A stretch of DNA of 32,470 bases from Bacteroidales bacterium UBA1735 (GCA_002315745.1 DCID01000030.1:1-32470); one strand, 5' to 3'. Positions 1 to 7,417 are shown, counted from the stretch's first letter. Numbers and translations are program-made. Notes: generated by a model from the sequence alone, not told the origin.

Positions 1-407
1 TTATTCGTGTTCGGTGACGAATATTCGACCATCATCAGCGCGTTCCTTTTTGCCCTATCGCCATAGTGCTCTTCCTTCGCTATCCCCTCCAACTGCTCTA
101 TCCAAAAAGCATCGGAGATAGTCAGGTTCAAGAACCCTTGCACCGCGTTGTACTTAGCCACAATTGGTTGTCCCTTTAGGGGAAAACCTACGGAAGGGGC
201 TTGTAGGAGTGCTGTTCCTATTTCCTCTGCCACCTGTTGTGGTGCCTTCCGCGCCGCTTTGACAAATGGGAACACAACAACCGTGAGGTTGCCTTCGAAC
301 TCCGGACGCGTCTTTTGTATCTGCACCATCTGGTCGGTAGCGTCCAATCCATAGAGGCTTTTTACCGCCTCTTTCACTTGTTGAATAAGTATCTCTTCTA
401 ATTTCAT
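1..407 (-). CDS. argS: Arginyl-tRNA synthetase, N-terminal part (runs off the left edge)
   Basis: Class I aminoacyl-tRNA synthetase that charges tRNA-Arg in the cytoplasm. Reading the minus strand from the ATG at 405-407 gives 135 complete codons, starting MKLEEILIQQVKEAVKSLYG. They contain the ArgRS additional N-terminal domain (KTRPEFEGNLTVVVFPF; the usual pattern is 'ranP..fGDya.n.am.lak') and stop at VEYSSPNTN, the stretch that in ArgRS leads directly into the HIGH signature (KPLHLGH), which lies beyond the window. The ATG shares an ATGA overlap with the pepP stop, so the two genes are probably translationally coupled and transcribed from the pepP promoter region. Only about a quarter of the protein is present, so integrity cannot be judged. 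The family call is secure from the SSPN motif and the domain order. Confidence 0.93.
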   Translation of the reverse strand, partial: MKLEEILIQQVKEAVKSLYGLDATDQMVQIQKTRPEFEGNLTVVVFPFVKAARKAPQQVAEEIGTALLQAPSVGFPLKGQPIVAKYNAVQGFLNLTISDAFWIEQLEGIAKEEHYGDRAKRNALMMVEYSSPNTN

Positions 408-2314
408 AATTTCTTACATTGATCCGCCAAGAAGGCTTTTTCTTCGTTATTGAGTCGTGGACTCACGGTGCGATAGACACGCTCATGGTAGGCATTGATC
501 CACTCGATTTCATCGGGGGTCATCATCGACATATCGATCAATCTCGTATCATAGAAACAGAGCGTCAAGGTCTCAAACTCGTAATACTCCTCGCCCGTTG
601 ACCTCGCCAACACGTTATGGTTGTGGTTGTCGTTGTGGTTGTCGTTGTGGTTCACTTTCTTAGTGACCATCAGGTTCTCGGTGCGGATACCATACTCGCC
701 TGCACGATAGATTCCCGGTTCGTCGGAGAAGATGTTACCCAATCGAATAGGGTTTGTATTGTTGTCCGTACGGATGTTGGCGGGTCCTTCGTGGCAGCCC
801 ATGAAGTGCCCTACTCCGTGACCGGTGCCGTGTCCATAATGCACACCTTCCTGCCACATGAACTGACGGGCAAGTATATCGAGTTGATTGCCGCGTGTCC
901 CTTTGGGGAAACGGGCACGTGCCAAAGCGATATGCCCCTTGAGCACCAAGGTGAAGTCACGTTTAACAGCCGCAGGGATCGCTTTCTCGTCGCCTATCCA
1001 CATCGTTCGGGTGATATCGGTTGTACCATCGAGGTACTGTCCACCGCTATCGAGCAGCAGCACACCATTACCCTCTATCTTCGCGCAGGACTCGGGTTTA
1101 GCGGCATAGTGCACAATGGCGCCATTCCCTTTCCATCCCGCTATCGTACCAAAACTCTCATCGGTAAAGTTCTTCCCCATCGCGCGGAACTCATGCAACT
1201 TCTGAGCCACACTGATCTCCGTCAGCACCTTTCCCTCGCCTTTAACGGTGCATGGTGCATTGTCCACCATCAACCATTTAAAGAATCGTGTTAATGCCAC
1301 CGCATCTTCCAGCATAGCGGTACGTTCGCCAGCTATCTCGACCTCGTTCTTGACGGACATCATCACTTGTAAGGGGCTGGGCGTCACCACAACTCGCCTA
1401 ATCGGATTGTTGTCCTGTAACCTGTCATCTGTAACCTGCGACCTATCGCCTATCGCCTCATACAGTGCCTCATTCACGCGGTTTCCATCCATCAGCACGC
1501 CGGTGGCATTGATCTGCCGCAGATAGTCGAATACCTCCTCGTATTCGCGCACTTGTATGCCTTGAACGTCTAGACCTTTTAGCACTTTTTCTACTTTCGT
1601 TCGGCTAACGAACAGCGTGCACCGCTCTTTCTCCACCACCACATAAGCAATCACGCAAGGGGTGTAGTCCACGTCCGTACCGCGGATATTCAGCAGCCAG
1701 CCTATCTCATCCAGTTCGGCAATGACCATGGCATCGCAACGCTTCTCTGCCATCGCTTCGCGCAGACGTTTCAGTTTACTATCCACGCTCTCGCCGGCAA
1801 ACTTCTCGTCGTACATATAGAGCGGATTCATCGGTATATCAGGACGGCCTTCTGTCCAGATAGGACGAATGAGGTCAACGGACTTCAAAGCTATATCTGC
1901 CTCTGCCAGTTCCTCCTTCAATGCCTTATAGCCCCTGATAGAGTACATCTCGGGGTTGACACCCACGGTATACGCCCCCTCGCCTAAGGGAGAGGGGGTT
2001 CGGGGGGTGAGGCTTATCCACTCCACTATGCTTGGCGTATCGACATCGCTCTCGCGCATCAATGCAAAGGTGCTACCTGCCAGTTCTTTCTCAGCCTGCA
2101 GGTAGTAACGGCTATCTGTCCACAGTAACGCCTTATCCATCGTCACAACCGCCGTACCAGACTCGCCGAGGAAGCCGGTGATCCAGTTCATCTCCATCCA
2201 GTGTGGCGCCATATATTCCGACGCATGAGGATCTGTACCAGGGATGATATATACATCCACCTTATTGTCGCGCATACGTGCGCGCAAGAGCCCTAACCGT
2301 TCTTGAATATCCAT
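404..2314 (-). CDS. pepP: Xaa-Pro aminopeptidase (aminopeptidase P, peptidase family M24B)
   Basis: Cytoplasmic metallopeptidase that removes an N-terminal residue preceding proline. The 636 residues show two creatinase-type N-terminal domains (about 1-150 and 160-320), the pita-bread M24 domain (about 325-550) and a short C-terminal extension (DEIEWINAYHERVY), the architecture of the roughly 600-residue XPNPEP1-like form. All five metal ligands are visible: D422 (LLLDSGG), D433 (GTTDITRT), H499 (HGTGHGVGH), E532 (SDEPGIY) and E546 (RTENL). Three low-complexity insertions are unusual: LTPRTPSPLGEG (102-113), GDRSQVTDDRLQDN (289-302) and NHNDNHNDNHNHN (555-567). Each is encoded by repeat-like DNA, stays in frame and falls between conserved blocks, probably in surface loops. 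The gene overlaps argS by 4 bp. Confidence 0.95.
   Translation of the reverse strand: MDIQERLGLLRARMRDNKVDVYIIPGTDPHASEYMAPHWMEMNWITGFLGESGTAVVTMDKALLWTDSRYYLQAEKELAGSTFALMRESDVDTPSIVEWISLTPRTPSPLGEGAYTVGVNPEMYSIRGYKALKEELAEADIALKSVDLIRPIWTEGRPDIPMNPLYMYDEKFAGESVDSKLKRLREAMAEKRCDAMVIAELDEIGWLLNIRGTDVDYTPCVIAYVVVEKERCTLFVSRTKVEKVLKGLDVQGIQVREYEEVFDYLRQINATGVLMDGNRVNEALYEAIGDRSQVTDDRLQDNNPIRRVVVTPSPLQVMMSVKNEVEIAGERTAMLEDAVALTRFFKWLMVDNAPCTVKGEGKVLTEISVAQKLHEFRAMGKNFTDESFGTIAGWKGNGAIVHYAAKPESCAKIEGNGVLLLDSGGQYLDGTTDITRTMWIGDEKAIPAAVKRDFTLVLKGHIALARARFPKGTRGNQLDILARQFMWQEGVHYGHGTGHGVGHFMGCHEGPANIRTDNNTNPIRLGNIFSDEPGIYRAGEYGIRTENLMVTKKVNHNDNHNDNHNHNVLARSTGEEYYEFETLTLCFYDTRLIDMSMMTPDEIEWINAYHERVYRTVSPRLNNEEKAFLADQCKKL
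614..652 (-). repeat. Hexanucleotide tandem repeat inside pepP
   Basis: On the plus strand this is a run of GTTGTG/GTTGTC hexamers (with one GTTATG), 39 bp long. In pepP it encodes alternating Asn-His and Asn-Asp. The unit is a multiple of three, so gain or loss of units keeps the frame. The same AACCAC unit occurs in galM at 23444-23476. Confidence 0.9.
1414..1457 (-). repeat. Degenerate short-repeat insertion inside pepP
   Basis: On the coding (minus) strand the segment consists of partial copies of CAGGTTACAG followed by two GGCGATA-like units read in the opposite order. It encodes residues about 287-301. Aminopeptidase P homologues normally run straight from the helix into the V-x-PSP strand here, so this looks like an expanded in-frame loop. 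Confidence 0.6.
1974..2014 (-). repeat. GC-rich palindromic insertion inside pepP (LTPRTPSPLGEG)
   Basis: The plus strand has a C-rich stretch, then CCTAAGGGAGAGGGGG, then a G-rich stretch. It encodes LTPRTPSPLGEG. Very similar peptides (TPNPSPxGxG) occur in many unrelated Bacteroidetes proteins where an intergenic palindrome has entered a reading frame. Here it sits at residues 102-113, between the end of the first creatinase domain motif and the strand AYTVGV. Confidence 0.65.
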
Positions 2315-2339
2315 AATCGTTTATCTTTTTAAAAAGCGT

Positions 2340-2348
2340 GCAAAGGTA
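2340..2348 (-). promoter_or_regulatory. Possible pepP-argS promoter (-7 box)
   Basis: TACCTTTGC on the minus strand, 25 bp before the pepP ATG, matches the Bacteroidetes -7 consensus TAnnTTTGC. No TTTG is present 20 bp upstream, so the -33 half is weak or absent. Confidence 0.6.
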
Positions 2349-2362
2349 CTACAAAATAGATT

Positions 2363-2386
2363 ACCGGCGGCTTCCCAGCCCCCGGT
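2363..2386 (-). terminator. GC-rich hairpin between two tandem minus-strand promoters
   Basis: Arms ACCGG and CCGGT enclose GGCT/AGCC with a TCCC loop and one mismatch. On the minus strand it is followed by AATCTATTTTG, a poor U-tract. It could end transcripts from the promoter at 2505-2537 before the pepP promoter, or be a processing hairpin in a long pepP leader. The gene-free 248 bp here otherwise hold only A/T-rich sequence. Confidence 0.35.
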
Positions 2387-2504
2387 TCTCTCACAAAAAA
2401 ATTAACTAATAAAAACTTATGAAAAAAAATCTTTTCACTTATGTAACCAAAAAATAGTGCCACTTTTCAATAGCCCCAAATCATGGTTACCATCGAAAAA
2501 CGAT

Positions 2505-2537
2505 GCAAAGGTAATACTTTTTTCGCAAACTTCCAAA
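2505..2537 (-). promoter_or_regulatory. Bacteroidetes-type promoter pointing left, about 190 bp upstream of pepP
   Basis: On the minus strand TTTG (2537-2534), a 20-bp spacer and TACCTTTGC (2513-2505) match the layout of the other strong promoters in this window. It lies just downstream of the nitrilase stop. It either drives pepP with a long leader or drives a small RNA (see findings). Confidence 0.7.
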
Positions 2538-2562
2538 TTTTGGGACACTTTTTTTGATATTT

Positions 2563-3339
2563 TTAGATTTTTAGGATGAAATCGTCTCCATCTTGCCATA
2601 AAGGGGACACTTCTCTAAAATGGTGCAACTGCTCCAGATTGAAATCAGCGATACGTGTTCCCTCTTCATCGTCATTCAAACAAGCCAATGGTTGCAGTCG
2701 AGTATCATAGGCTATCGAGTGTCCGTTATAGTGCAATCCTAACCCATCGTCGCCCACCGGATTGACCGCCGCGATGTAACATTGGTTCTCCGTCGCGCGA
2801 GCGGCTACGAGTGCATCCCAATAGATGATGCGTATCTGAGGCCAGTTGGCGCAGACGAGTAGGATATCGTATAGGTTATCCTTATCCTGCCGTGCCCAGA
2901 TGGGGAAACGCAAGTCGTAGCAGAGAAGCAAACGGAACCGCACACCCTGATAGGTGATGATCGTGCGCTCACGACCAGCGGTAAAGAACTGATCCTCGCC
3001 ACCATGCTTATACAGGTGCGCCTTATCTACCAAGATAGGCGTATCGTTGGGACGGATAAAGAAGCCACGATTGTATAGCCGCCCTTCCGCCTCGCAGATC
3101 AACGAACTGACGATCGCGATGCCCGTCTCGTTCGCTACGGCTTGCAGGGTCGTTATCGTCTCACCATCCTCTCGTTCGGCTAAGTCGGGTCGGTCTGTAC
3201 AAAAACCTGTGGAGAACATCTCCGGCAACAGGGCTATATCGGCTTGACCTGCGATAGCCCGTATTCGAGCAACAGCACGGCGGATGTTCTCCGCCTTGTC
3301 TGCCCATTTAATCGGATATTGTAAGAGTGCAACCTTCAC
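2563..3339 (-). CDS. Omega-amidase / nitrilase-family carbon-nitrogen hydrolase
   Basis: Cytoplasmic amidohydrolase of the carbon-nitrogen hydrolase superfamily, 258 residues, closest in layout to YafV/Nit2-type omega-amidases that hydrolyse alpha-ketoglutaramate or ketosuccinamate during metabolite repair. The Glu-Lys-Cys triad is visible: E40 in LLPEMFSTGF, K105 in VDKAHLYKHGGE and C139 in LLLCYDLRFP. The start is a GTG at 3337-3339. An in-frame TAG lies within the preceding repeat, so no upstream start is possible. It is third in a likely nfeD-floA-nitrilase operon, 28 bp after floA, the gap being filled by a heptamer repeat. Substrate specificity is inferred from family resemblance only. 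Confidence 0.88.
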   Translation of the reverse strand: MKVALLQYPIKWADKAENIRRAVARIRAIAGQADIALLPEMFSTGFCTDRPDLAEREDGETITTLQAVANETGIAIVSSLICEAEGRLYNRGFFIRPNDTPILVDKAHLYKHGGEDQFFTAGRERTIITYQGVRFRLLLCYDLRFPIWARQDKDNLYDILLVCANWPQIRIIYWDALVAARATENQCYIAAVNPVGDDGLGLHYNGHSIAYDTRLQPLACLNDDEEGTRIADFNLEQLHHFREVSPLWQDGDDFILKI

Positions 3340-3340
3340 C

Positions 3341-3368
3341 TCTAAACTCTAAACTCTAAACTCTAAAC
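3341..3368. repeat. Heptanucleotide tandem array (TCTAAAC x4) between floA and the nitrilase gene
   Basis: Four perfect copies of TCTAAAC fill the whole gap between the floA stop codon (3368-3370, minus) and the nitrilase GTG. The minus-strand unit is GTTTAGA. A non-multiple-of-three unit is tolerated because the array is intercistronic. Copy number would change spacing between the genes, and each copy carries a TAG. Confidence 0.92.
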
Positions 3369-4342
3369 TACTTCTTCTTCCCCTCAGGTTTGCCGCTGAT
3401 GGCTTCGCGCATAGCGGTATCGGCTTGCATGTTCTGCATACGGTAATAGTCCATGATACCGAGGTTACCACTCCGGAAAGCTTCTGCCATCGCTTGTGGC
3501 ACGAGTGCCTCAGCCTCAATGACCTTAGCACGAGCCTCTTGGGCTTTTGCTTTCATCTCTTGCTCACCCGCAATCGCCATAGCACGACGCTCCTCGGCTT
3601 TGGCTTGTGCGATGTTCTTATCAGCCTCGGCTTGATCCATCTGCAGTTGGGCACCGATGTTCTTACCTACATCGATGTCGGCGATATCGATACTGAGTAT
3701 CTCGAAAGCGGTGCCGGCATCCAGACCCTTACTCAGCACCAGTTTAGAGATGCTATCCGGGTTCTCGAGCACAGACTTATGGCTCTCGGCACTACCGATC
3801 GAACTAACTATACCTTCGCCTACACGAGCGAGCACCGTATCTTCTCCGGCACCTCCGACCAGTTGGCGGATGTTCGCACGAACAGTCACACGGGCTTTAG
3901 CGATGAGCTGGATACCATCTTTCGCTACCGCTGTTACAGGAGGAGTGTCAATCACTTTGGGGTTAACCGACATCTGCACAGCTTCGAACACATCACGTCC
4001 AGCGAGGTCGATAGCCGTCGCCATCTGGAAGGGCAACTCAATACCCGCCTTGCTCGCGCTCACGAGCGCGTGCGTGACACGTTGTATATGGCCTCCGGCG
4101 AGGTAATGTGCCTCCAGTCCGTCACGGCGCACATCCACTAAGCCTGCTTTGTGTGCCTCAATTAGGCAGTTCACAATCAGCGTTGGTGGCACCTTACGGA
4201 TACGCATGAGGAACAACTGGATCAACGAGATACGCACGCCACTGACTTGCGCATTGATCCACAACATGAACGGTACATAGTAGAAGAAAATAATCACTAA
4301 GACCGAAATAATACAAATCATTAAAATGTTCAGTACTTCCAT
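3368..4342 (-). CDS. floA: Flotillin-like membrane scaffold protein FloA
   Basis: Membrane-anchored SPFH/flotillin homologue (324 residues) that organises functional membrane microdomains. It has one N-terminal membrane hairpin (about 1-30, NILMICIISVLVIIFFYYVPF), the conserved FloA stretch (FLMRIRKVPPTLIVNCLIEAHKAGL), the SPFH domain, then an Ala/Glu-rich coiled coil (QAEADKNIAQAKAEERRAMA) and the C-terminal EALVPQAMAEAFRSGNLGIMDYYRMQN typical of FloA/YqfA. I place the start at the ATG 4340-4342: the longer open frame extends back into nfeD with a non-homologous, basic, Trp-rich sequence, while MEVLNILMICII begins right at the membrane segment. It lies 13 bp after nfeD, the usual partner. 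Confidence 0.95.
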   Translation of the reverse strand: MEVLNILMICIISVLVIIFFYYVPFMLWINAQVSGVRISLIQLFLMRIRKVPPTLIVNCLIEAHKAGLVDVRRDGLEAHYLAGGHIQRVTHALVSASKAGIELPFQMATAIDLAGRDVFEAVQMSVNPKVIDTPPVTAVAKDGIQLIAKARVTVRANIRQLVGGAGEDTVLARVGEGIVSSIGSAESHKSVLENPDSISKLVLSKGLDAGTAFEILSIDIADIDVGKNIGAQLQMDQAEADKNIAQAKAEERRAMAIAGEQEMKAKAQEARAKVIEAEALVPQAMAEAFRSGNLGIMDYYRMQNMQADTAMREAISGKPEGKKK

Positions 4343-4355
4343 AATCTTTATATTT

Positions 4356-4688
4356 TTATTTATTGTTTTCCATTTCCTCCATGTGCTTGCCGGCTTTAGG
4401 CATCTCCACTTTCGAGTCAATCTTCGTATCAAGTGCCATTTTCTCCAGCATATGTCCGCGGATGAAACCATAGATAGCCAATGCCGACAACACGACGGCA
4501 GCCACTAACGTCGCATGCCCCGCCCACGGATAGATAGGCGCGAGCCATTCGTATGCCAACCACACACTACCACCTAAACTCAAGAAACCTGTGATACCCG
4601 CCAAACCAAAGCCAGGCAGCAGGAATAACTCCGCCACTAAAAGGGCAACTCCAAACACCAATAGGATGATAACAATCGCGATACTCAT
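4356..4688 (-). CDS. Short NfeD-like membrane protein (floA partner, lacks OB domain)
   Basis: 110-residue integral membrane protein with three hydrophobic segments (about 3-25, 28-48 and 57-80) and the NfeD-type motif ELFLLPGFGLAGITGFLSL. NfeD proteins next to flotillin genes normally continue into a soluble OB-fold of about 60-70 residues. Here the chain ends after a short charged tail (KIDSKVEMPKAGKHMEEMENNK). None of the other frames before floA restores an OB-fold, so the domain appears to be really absent rather than frame-shifted. It is first in the operon with floA, 24 bp from its promoter box. Its function is probably as a membrane partner of FloA; this is inferred from conserved neighbourhood. 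Confidence 0.85.
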   Translation of the reverse strand: MSIAIVIILLVFGVALLVAELFLLPGFGLAGITGFLSLGGSVWLAYEWLAPIYPWAGHATLVAAVVLSALAIYGFIRGHMLEKMALDTKIDSKVEMPKAGKHMEEMENNK

Positions 4689-4711
4689 AATCGTATTTTT
4701 TTATTTCGGGT

Positions 4712-4744
4712 GCAAAAATAATAAATATTTTTGATATACACAAA
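4712..4744 (-). promoter_or_regulatory. Promoter of the nfeD-floA-nitrilase operon
   Basis: Minus strand TTTG (4744-4741), 20-bp spacer, TATTTTTGC (4720-4712), 24 bp before the nfeD ATG. It is back to back with the topA promoter; the two -33 boxes are 34 bp apart. Confidence 0.85.
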
Positions 4745-4778
4745 TATAAAATTAATTTTGTAAGAATATCGATAAAAA

Positions 4779-4811
4779 TTTGGTGGAATAAAATATTTTT
4801 TGTACTTTTGC
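4779..4811 (+). promoter_or_regulatory. topA promoter
   Basis: TTTG (4779-4782), 20-bp spacer, TACTTTTGC (4803-4811). Transcription should start near 4818, giving a leader of about 14 nt. This rules out the longer topA reading that would begin at 4808. Confidence 0.88.
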
Positions 4812-4831
4812 AGCCGTTTTTGTGTAATAAA

Positions 4832-7117
4832 ATGAAGAATTTAGTTATTGTAGAGTCTCCAGGTAAAACGAAAACTATCGAGAAGTTTTTAGGTTCAGAC
4901 TATCGCGTTTTATCTTCTCAAGGTCACATACGTGACATTGAGGGTATTGGCAAAAATAGTATCGGTATCGATTTTGAGCACGGGTATCGTCCCAATTACA
5001 TGATCGATCCCGAGAAGAAGCATATCATCGAACAACTCCGTTCCGCCGTTGCTAAGGCAGATACCGTTTGGTTGGCATCCGATGAAGACCGCGAGGGAGA
5101 AGCTATTGCATGGCACTTATACGAGGTACTCAACCTCAAGAACAAAGATACACGTCGTATCGTTTTCAACGAGATCACACAGACTGCTATTCAGGACGCT
5201 ATTCAGCATCCGCGCGATATTGACTATAACCTCGTCCATGCGCAGCAGTCACGTCGTTTGATTGACCGTATCGTTGGTTACGAGCTCTCGCCGCTGTTGT
5301 GGAAGAAGATTACGACGGGTCTTAGTGCCGGTCGTGTACAGTCTGTAGCAGTACGTTTGATTGTGGAGCGCGAGCGTGAGATCGAGTCGTTCAACACCTC
5401 ATCACAGTACCGCGTCTATGCCGAGTTTAGTGGTGCTAACCCGTCTGATGCCTCGGTACTCAAGACCGAACTCAATCATCGTTTTGACACCAAAGAGGAA
5501 GCCATGGCTTTCTTAGAGTCCTGTCGTCAAGCATCCTTCAAGGTCTCTTCTATCCAGAAGAAACCGATCCAGCATGCTCCCGCCGAGCCCTTCACCACAT
5601 CGTCCCTGCAGCAGGAAGCAGCACGCAAACTCAAGTTCACTGTGAGCAAGACCATGCGTATTGCACAGTCGCTCTATGAGGCAGGTAAGATCACGTATAT
5701 GCGTACGGACTCCGTCAACCTCAGTTCGCTCGCTATCGCTACCGCTAAGACCGAGATCCTCGCCGAATATGGCGAACAATATAGCCGCTCTCGTCAGTTC
5801 CACACCCATACCAAAGGGGCACAGGAGGCACACGAGGCTATCCGTCCTACGTACATGAACGTACACAAAGCGGGTGCTACCGCAGATGAGCAACGGTTGT
5901 ACGAACTGATATGGAAACGTACGATCGCGTCGCAGATGGCGAATGCCGAACTCGAATCTACGCGTTTGGAGGTCACTATCTCCAATTCGTCATACACGTT
6001 TGTGGCTACAGGTGAGACGATCTTGTTTGATGGTTTCATGCGTGCGTACGTGCAGTCTAATGATGATGAACATGAGGATACTGTCCATATCATCCCGCAG
6101 ATGGCTAAGGGCGAAGAACTGAGATACATCGAGATGAATGCGCAGCAGGTCTATCTCCGCCCACCTTTCCGATATACGGAGGCAGCGCTCGTCAATAAGA
6201 TGGAGGAGTTAGGTATAGGCCGTCCTTCGACGTATGCTACCATCATTGAGACTATCCAGTCCCGCAAGTACGTAGAGCGTGGATCGGTGGCAGGTCACAA
6301 GCGCGATTATAATATCCTCACGCTGCGTCAGAATCGCATCTCTGATCGTACCAAATCGGAGATGTATGGTATCGATTTGCAGAAGCTTATCCCGACCGAT
6401 CTGGGCCGTGTGACTAACGACTTCTTAGTGGCGCAGTTCCCTGAGATTCTCAGTTACGATTTTACCGCCAATGAGGAGGCTAATTTCGATAAAGTAGCAG
6501 CAGGCCAAGCCGATTGGGTCAAGACGGTGGACACGTTCTACCGCACTTTCCACCCCATCCTCGAGCATGTGCCACTCGGTAAGGTTCCGGGGCGTTTGAT
6601 TGGTACAGCGCCTTCGGGTGAGCCCGTTATTGCTAAGATCACGAAGATGGGTGCTTGCATCCAGTTGGGTGATTCGGAGGACGAGAAACCTAAGTTCGCG
6701 TCGTTGAAGAAAGATCAGTCTATTTATACCATCACCTTAGACGAGGCATTGGAGTTGTTTGAGAAGTCGCTGCCCTATACCTTGGGTCAGTTAGATGGTG
6801 AGGATATCGTAGTCGGCGAAGGTAAGTATGGTCCCTACTTGCGTTATAAGGGATCCTTTACCAGTTTGCCTAAGCATACCGATCCGTTTGCTGTCGATAT
6901 GGAGATGGCTGTACATATGCTACAAGATACGAAAGAGAAACAGAAACCGGTGCATATCTTTGGAGATATTCAGGTAATTAATGGCCGTTTTGGAGCGTAT
7001 ATTAAGGCGCCTTCGGGTAATTATCGTATTCCGTCCACCTGCGATGTGGCTGCCATGACGTTGCGTGATTGTGAGCGTATCATGACCACCACCAAACCCA
7101 CGGGCAAGAAAAAGTAG
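4832..7117 (+). CDS. topA: DNA topoisomerase I (type IA)
   Basis: Relaxes negative supercoils by single-strand passage. The start is ATG 4832, giving MKNLVIVESPGKTKTIEKFLG and 761 residues. The TOPRIM acidic residues are E8 (VESPGK) and D84, D86 and E88 (LASDEDREGEA). The catalytic tyrosine is Y289 in ITYMRTDSVNLS, and the GRVQSVAVRLIVERE strand of the core is present. The C-terminus carries two topoisomerase C-terminal repeat units (EDIVVGEGKYGPYLRYKG and IQVINGRFGAYIKAPSGNYRIP) and ends in a Lys-rich tail (TGKKK). No CxxC zinc ribbons are seen, which fits Bacteroidetes TopA. It is monocistronic, with a tRNA-Pro unit following. Confidence 0.97.
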   Translation: MKNLVIVESPGKTKTIEKFLGSDYRVLSSQGHIRDIEGIGKNSIGIDFEHGYRPNYMIDPEKKHIIEQLRSAVAKADTVWLASDEDREGEAIAWHLYEVLNLKNKDTRRIVFNEITQTAIQDAIQHPRDIDYNLVHAQQSRRLIDRIVGYELSPLLWKKITTGLSAGRVQSVAVRLIVEREREIESFNTSSQYRVYAEFSGANPSDASVLKTELNHRFDTKEEAMAFLESCRQASFKVSSIQKKPIQHAPAEPFTTSSLQQEAARKLKFTVSKTMRIAQSLYEAGKITYMRTDSVNLSSLAIATAKTEILAEYGEQYSRSRQFHTHTKGAQEAHEAIRPTYMNVHKAGATADEQRLYELIWKRTIASQMANAELESTRLEVTISNSSYTFVATGETILFDGFMRAYVQSNDDEHEDTVHIIPQMAKGEELRYIEMNAQQVYLRPPFRYTEAALVNKMEELGIGRPSTYATIIETIQSRKYVERGSVAGHKRDYNILTLRQNRISDRTKSEMYGIDLQKLIPTDLGRVTNDFLVAQFPEILSYDFTANEEANFDKVAAGQADWVKTVDTFYRTFHPILEHVPLGKVPGRLIGTAPSGEPVIAKITKMGACIQLGDSEDEKPKFASLKKDQSIYTITLDEALELFEKSLPYTLGQLDGEDIVVGEGKYGPYLRYKGSFTSLPKHTDPFAVDMEMAVHMLQDTKEKQKPVHIFGDIQVINGRFGAYIKAPSGNYRIPSTCDVAAMTLRDCERIMTTTKPTGKKK

Positions 7118-7136
7118 CATAGCGATTGACAAAAAT

Positions 7137-7159
7137 TGCAAAAAAATTGCATTTTTTTT
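7137..7159 (+). terminator. Weak terminator-like hairpin after topA
   Basis: TGCAA, five A, TTGCA, then a run of eight T. The stem is only 5 bp, and the T-run doubles as the -33 region of the tRNA-Pro promoter, so this is a weak call. Confidence 0.35.
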
Positions 7160-7189
7160 GGTAGTTTCAAAAAAAAGCAGTACCTTTGC
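7157..7189 (+). promoter_or_regulatory. tRNA-Pro promoter
   Basis: TTTG (7157-7160), 20-bp spacer, TACCTTTGC (7181-7189), about 40 bp before the mature tRNA. Confidence 0.88.
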
Positions 7190-7228
7190 AGCCGTTTTTG
7201 ATCATCTTATGGCGACCGATGTCGCCAG

Positions 7229-7301
7229 CGAGGAGTAGCGCAGTTGGTAGCGCACCACGTTCGGGACGTGGGGGTCGCGTGTTCGAGTCACGTCTTCTCG
7301 A
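7229..7301 (+). tRNA. tRNA-Pro (anticodon CGG)
   Basis: 73-nt cloverleaf. The acceptor arms CGAGGAG and CTTCTCG pair with one G-U, and C1-G72 is the pair typical of bacterial tRNA-Pro. The D-arm is GCGC/GCGC, the anticodon stem CCACG/CGTGG has loop TTCGGGA (anticodon CGG, reads CCG), and the T-arm is GCGTG TTCGAGT CACGT. The discriminator is A. The 3' CCA is not encoded (ACA follows), as is common in Bacteroidetes. Confidence 0.97.
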
Positions 7302-7302
7302 C

Positions 7303-7350
7303 ATAATTAGGACATTCATCTTCACGATGGATGCCCTAATTATTTTAAAG
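7303..7350 (+). terminator. Hairpin terminator after tRNA-Pro
   Basis: Long inverted repeat: ATAATTAGG pairs with CCTAATTAT, then CATTCATC with GATGGATG around a TTCAC loop, one mismatch, followed by TTTTAAAG. Confidence 0.7.
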
Positions 7351-7384
7351 ATATTTACCGCAAAACCACCTAATGAGTAAATCA

Positions 7385-7417
7385 AAAAGCCGTCTACTTG
7401 AGAAGTAGGCGGCTTTT
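7385..7417. terminator. Bidirectional terminator between tRNA-Pro and the lipoprotein gene
   Basis: AAAAGCCGTCTACTT and its near-perfect complement (one G-T) close a GAGA loop, with A-run before and T-run after. It would stop both the rightward tRNA transcript and the leftward lipoprotein transcript, which ends 29 bp away. Confidence 0.88.

Noticed and set aside
617..1294. 225-codon plus-strand ORF opposite pepP, starting with a polyvaline run
   Set aside because: Entirely antisense to the conserved M24 domain of pepP. The polyvaline is the hexamer repeat read on the other strand, and no family is recognisable.
2470..2500. Nine-codon ORF (MVTMIWGY and similar) just after the promoter at 2505-2537
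   Set aside because: Too short, with no ribosome binding site; expected by chance.
3425..4141. 238-codon and 149-codon plus-strand ORFs opposite floA
   Set aside because: Shadows of the floA coding strand, with no promoter or homology, while floA itself is unmistakable.
4343..4471. N-terminal extension of floA by 43 residues
   Set aside because: It overlaps nfeD in another frame, is unlike any flotillin, and the ATG at 4342 starts directly before the membrane segment.
4808..4831. Longer topA start (MQPFLCNK...)
   Set aside because: It begins inside the -7 promoter box, before the expected transcription start.
7186..7380. 64- and 72-codon ORFs over tRNA-Pro (a peptide containing SPARSSAVGSAPRSGRGG, and its reverse)
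   Set aside because: Typical spurious translations of a tRNA gene.
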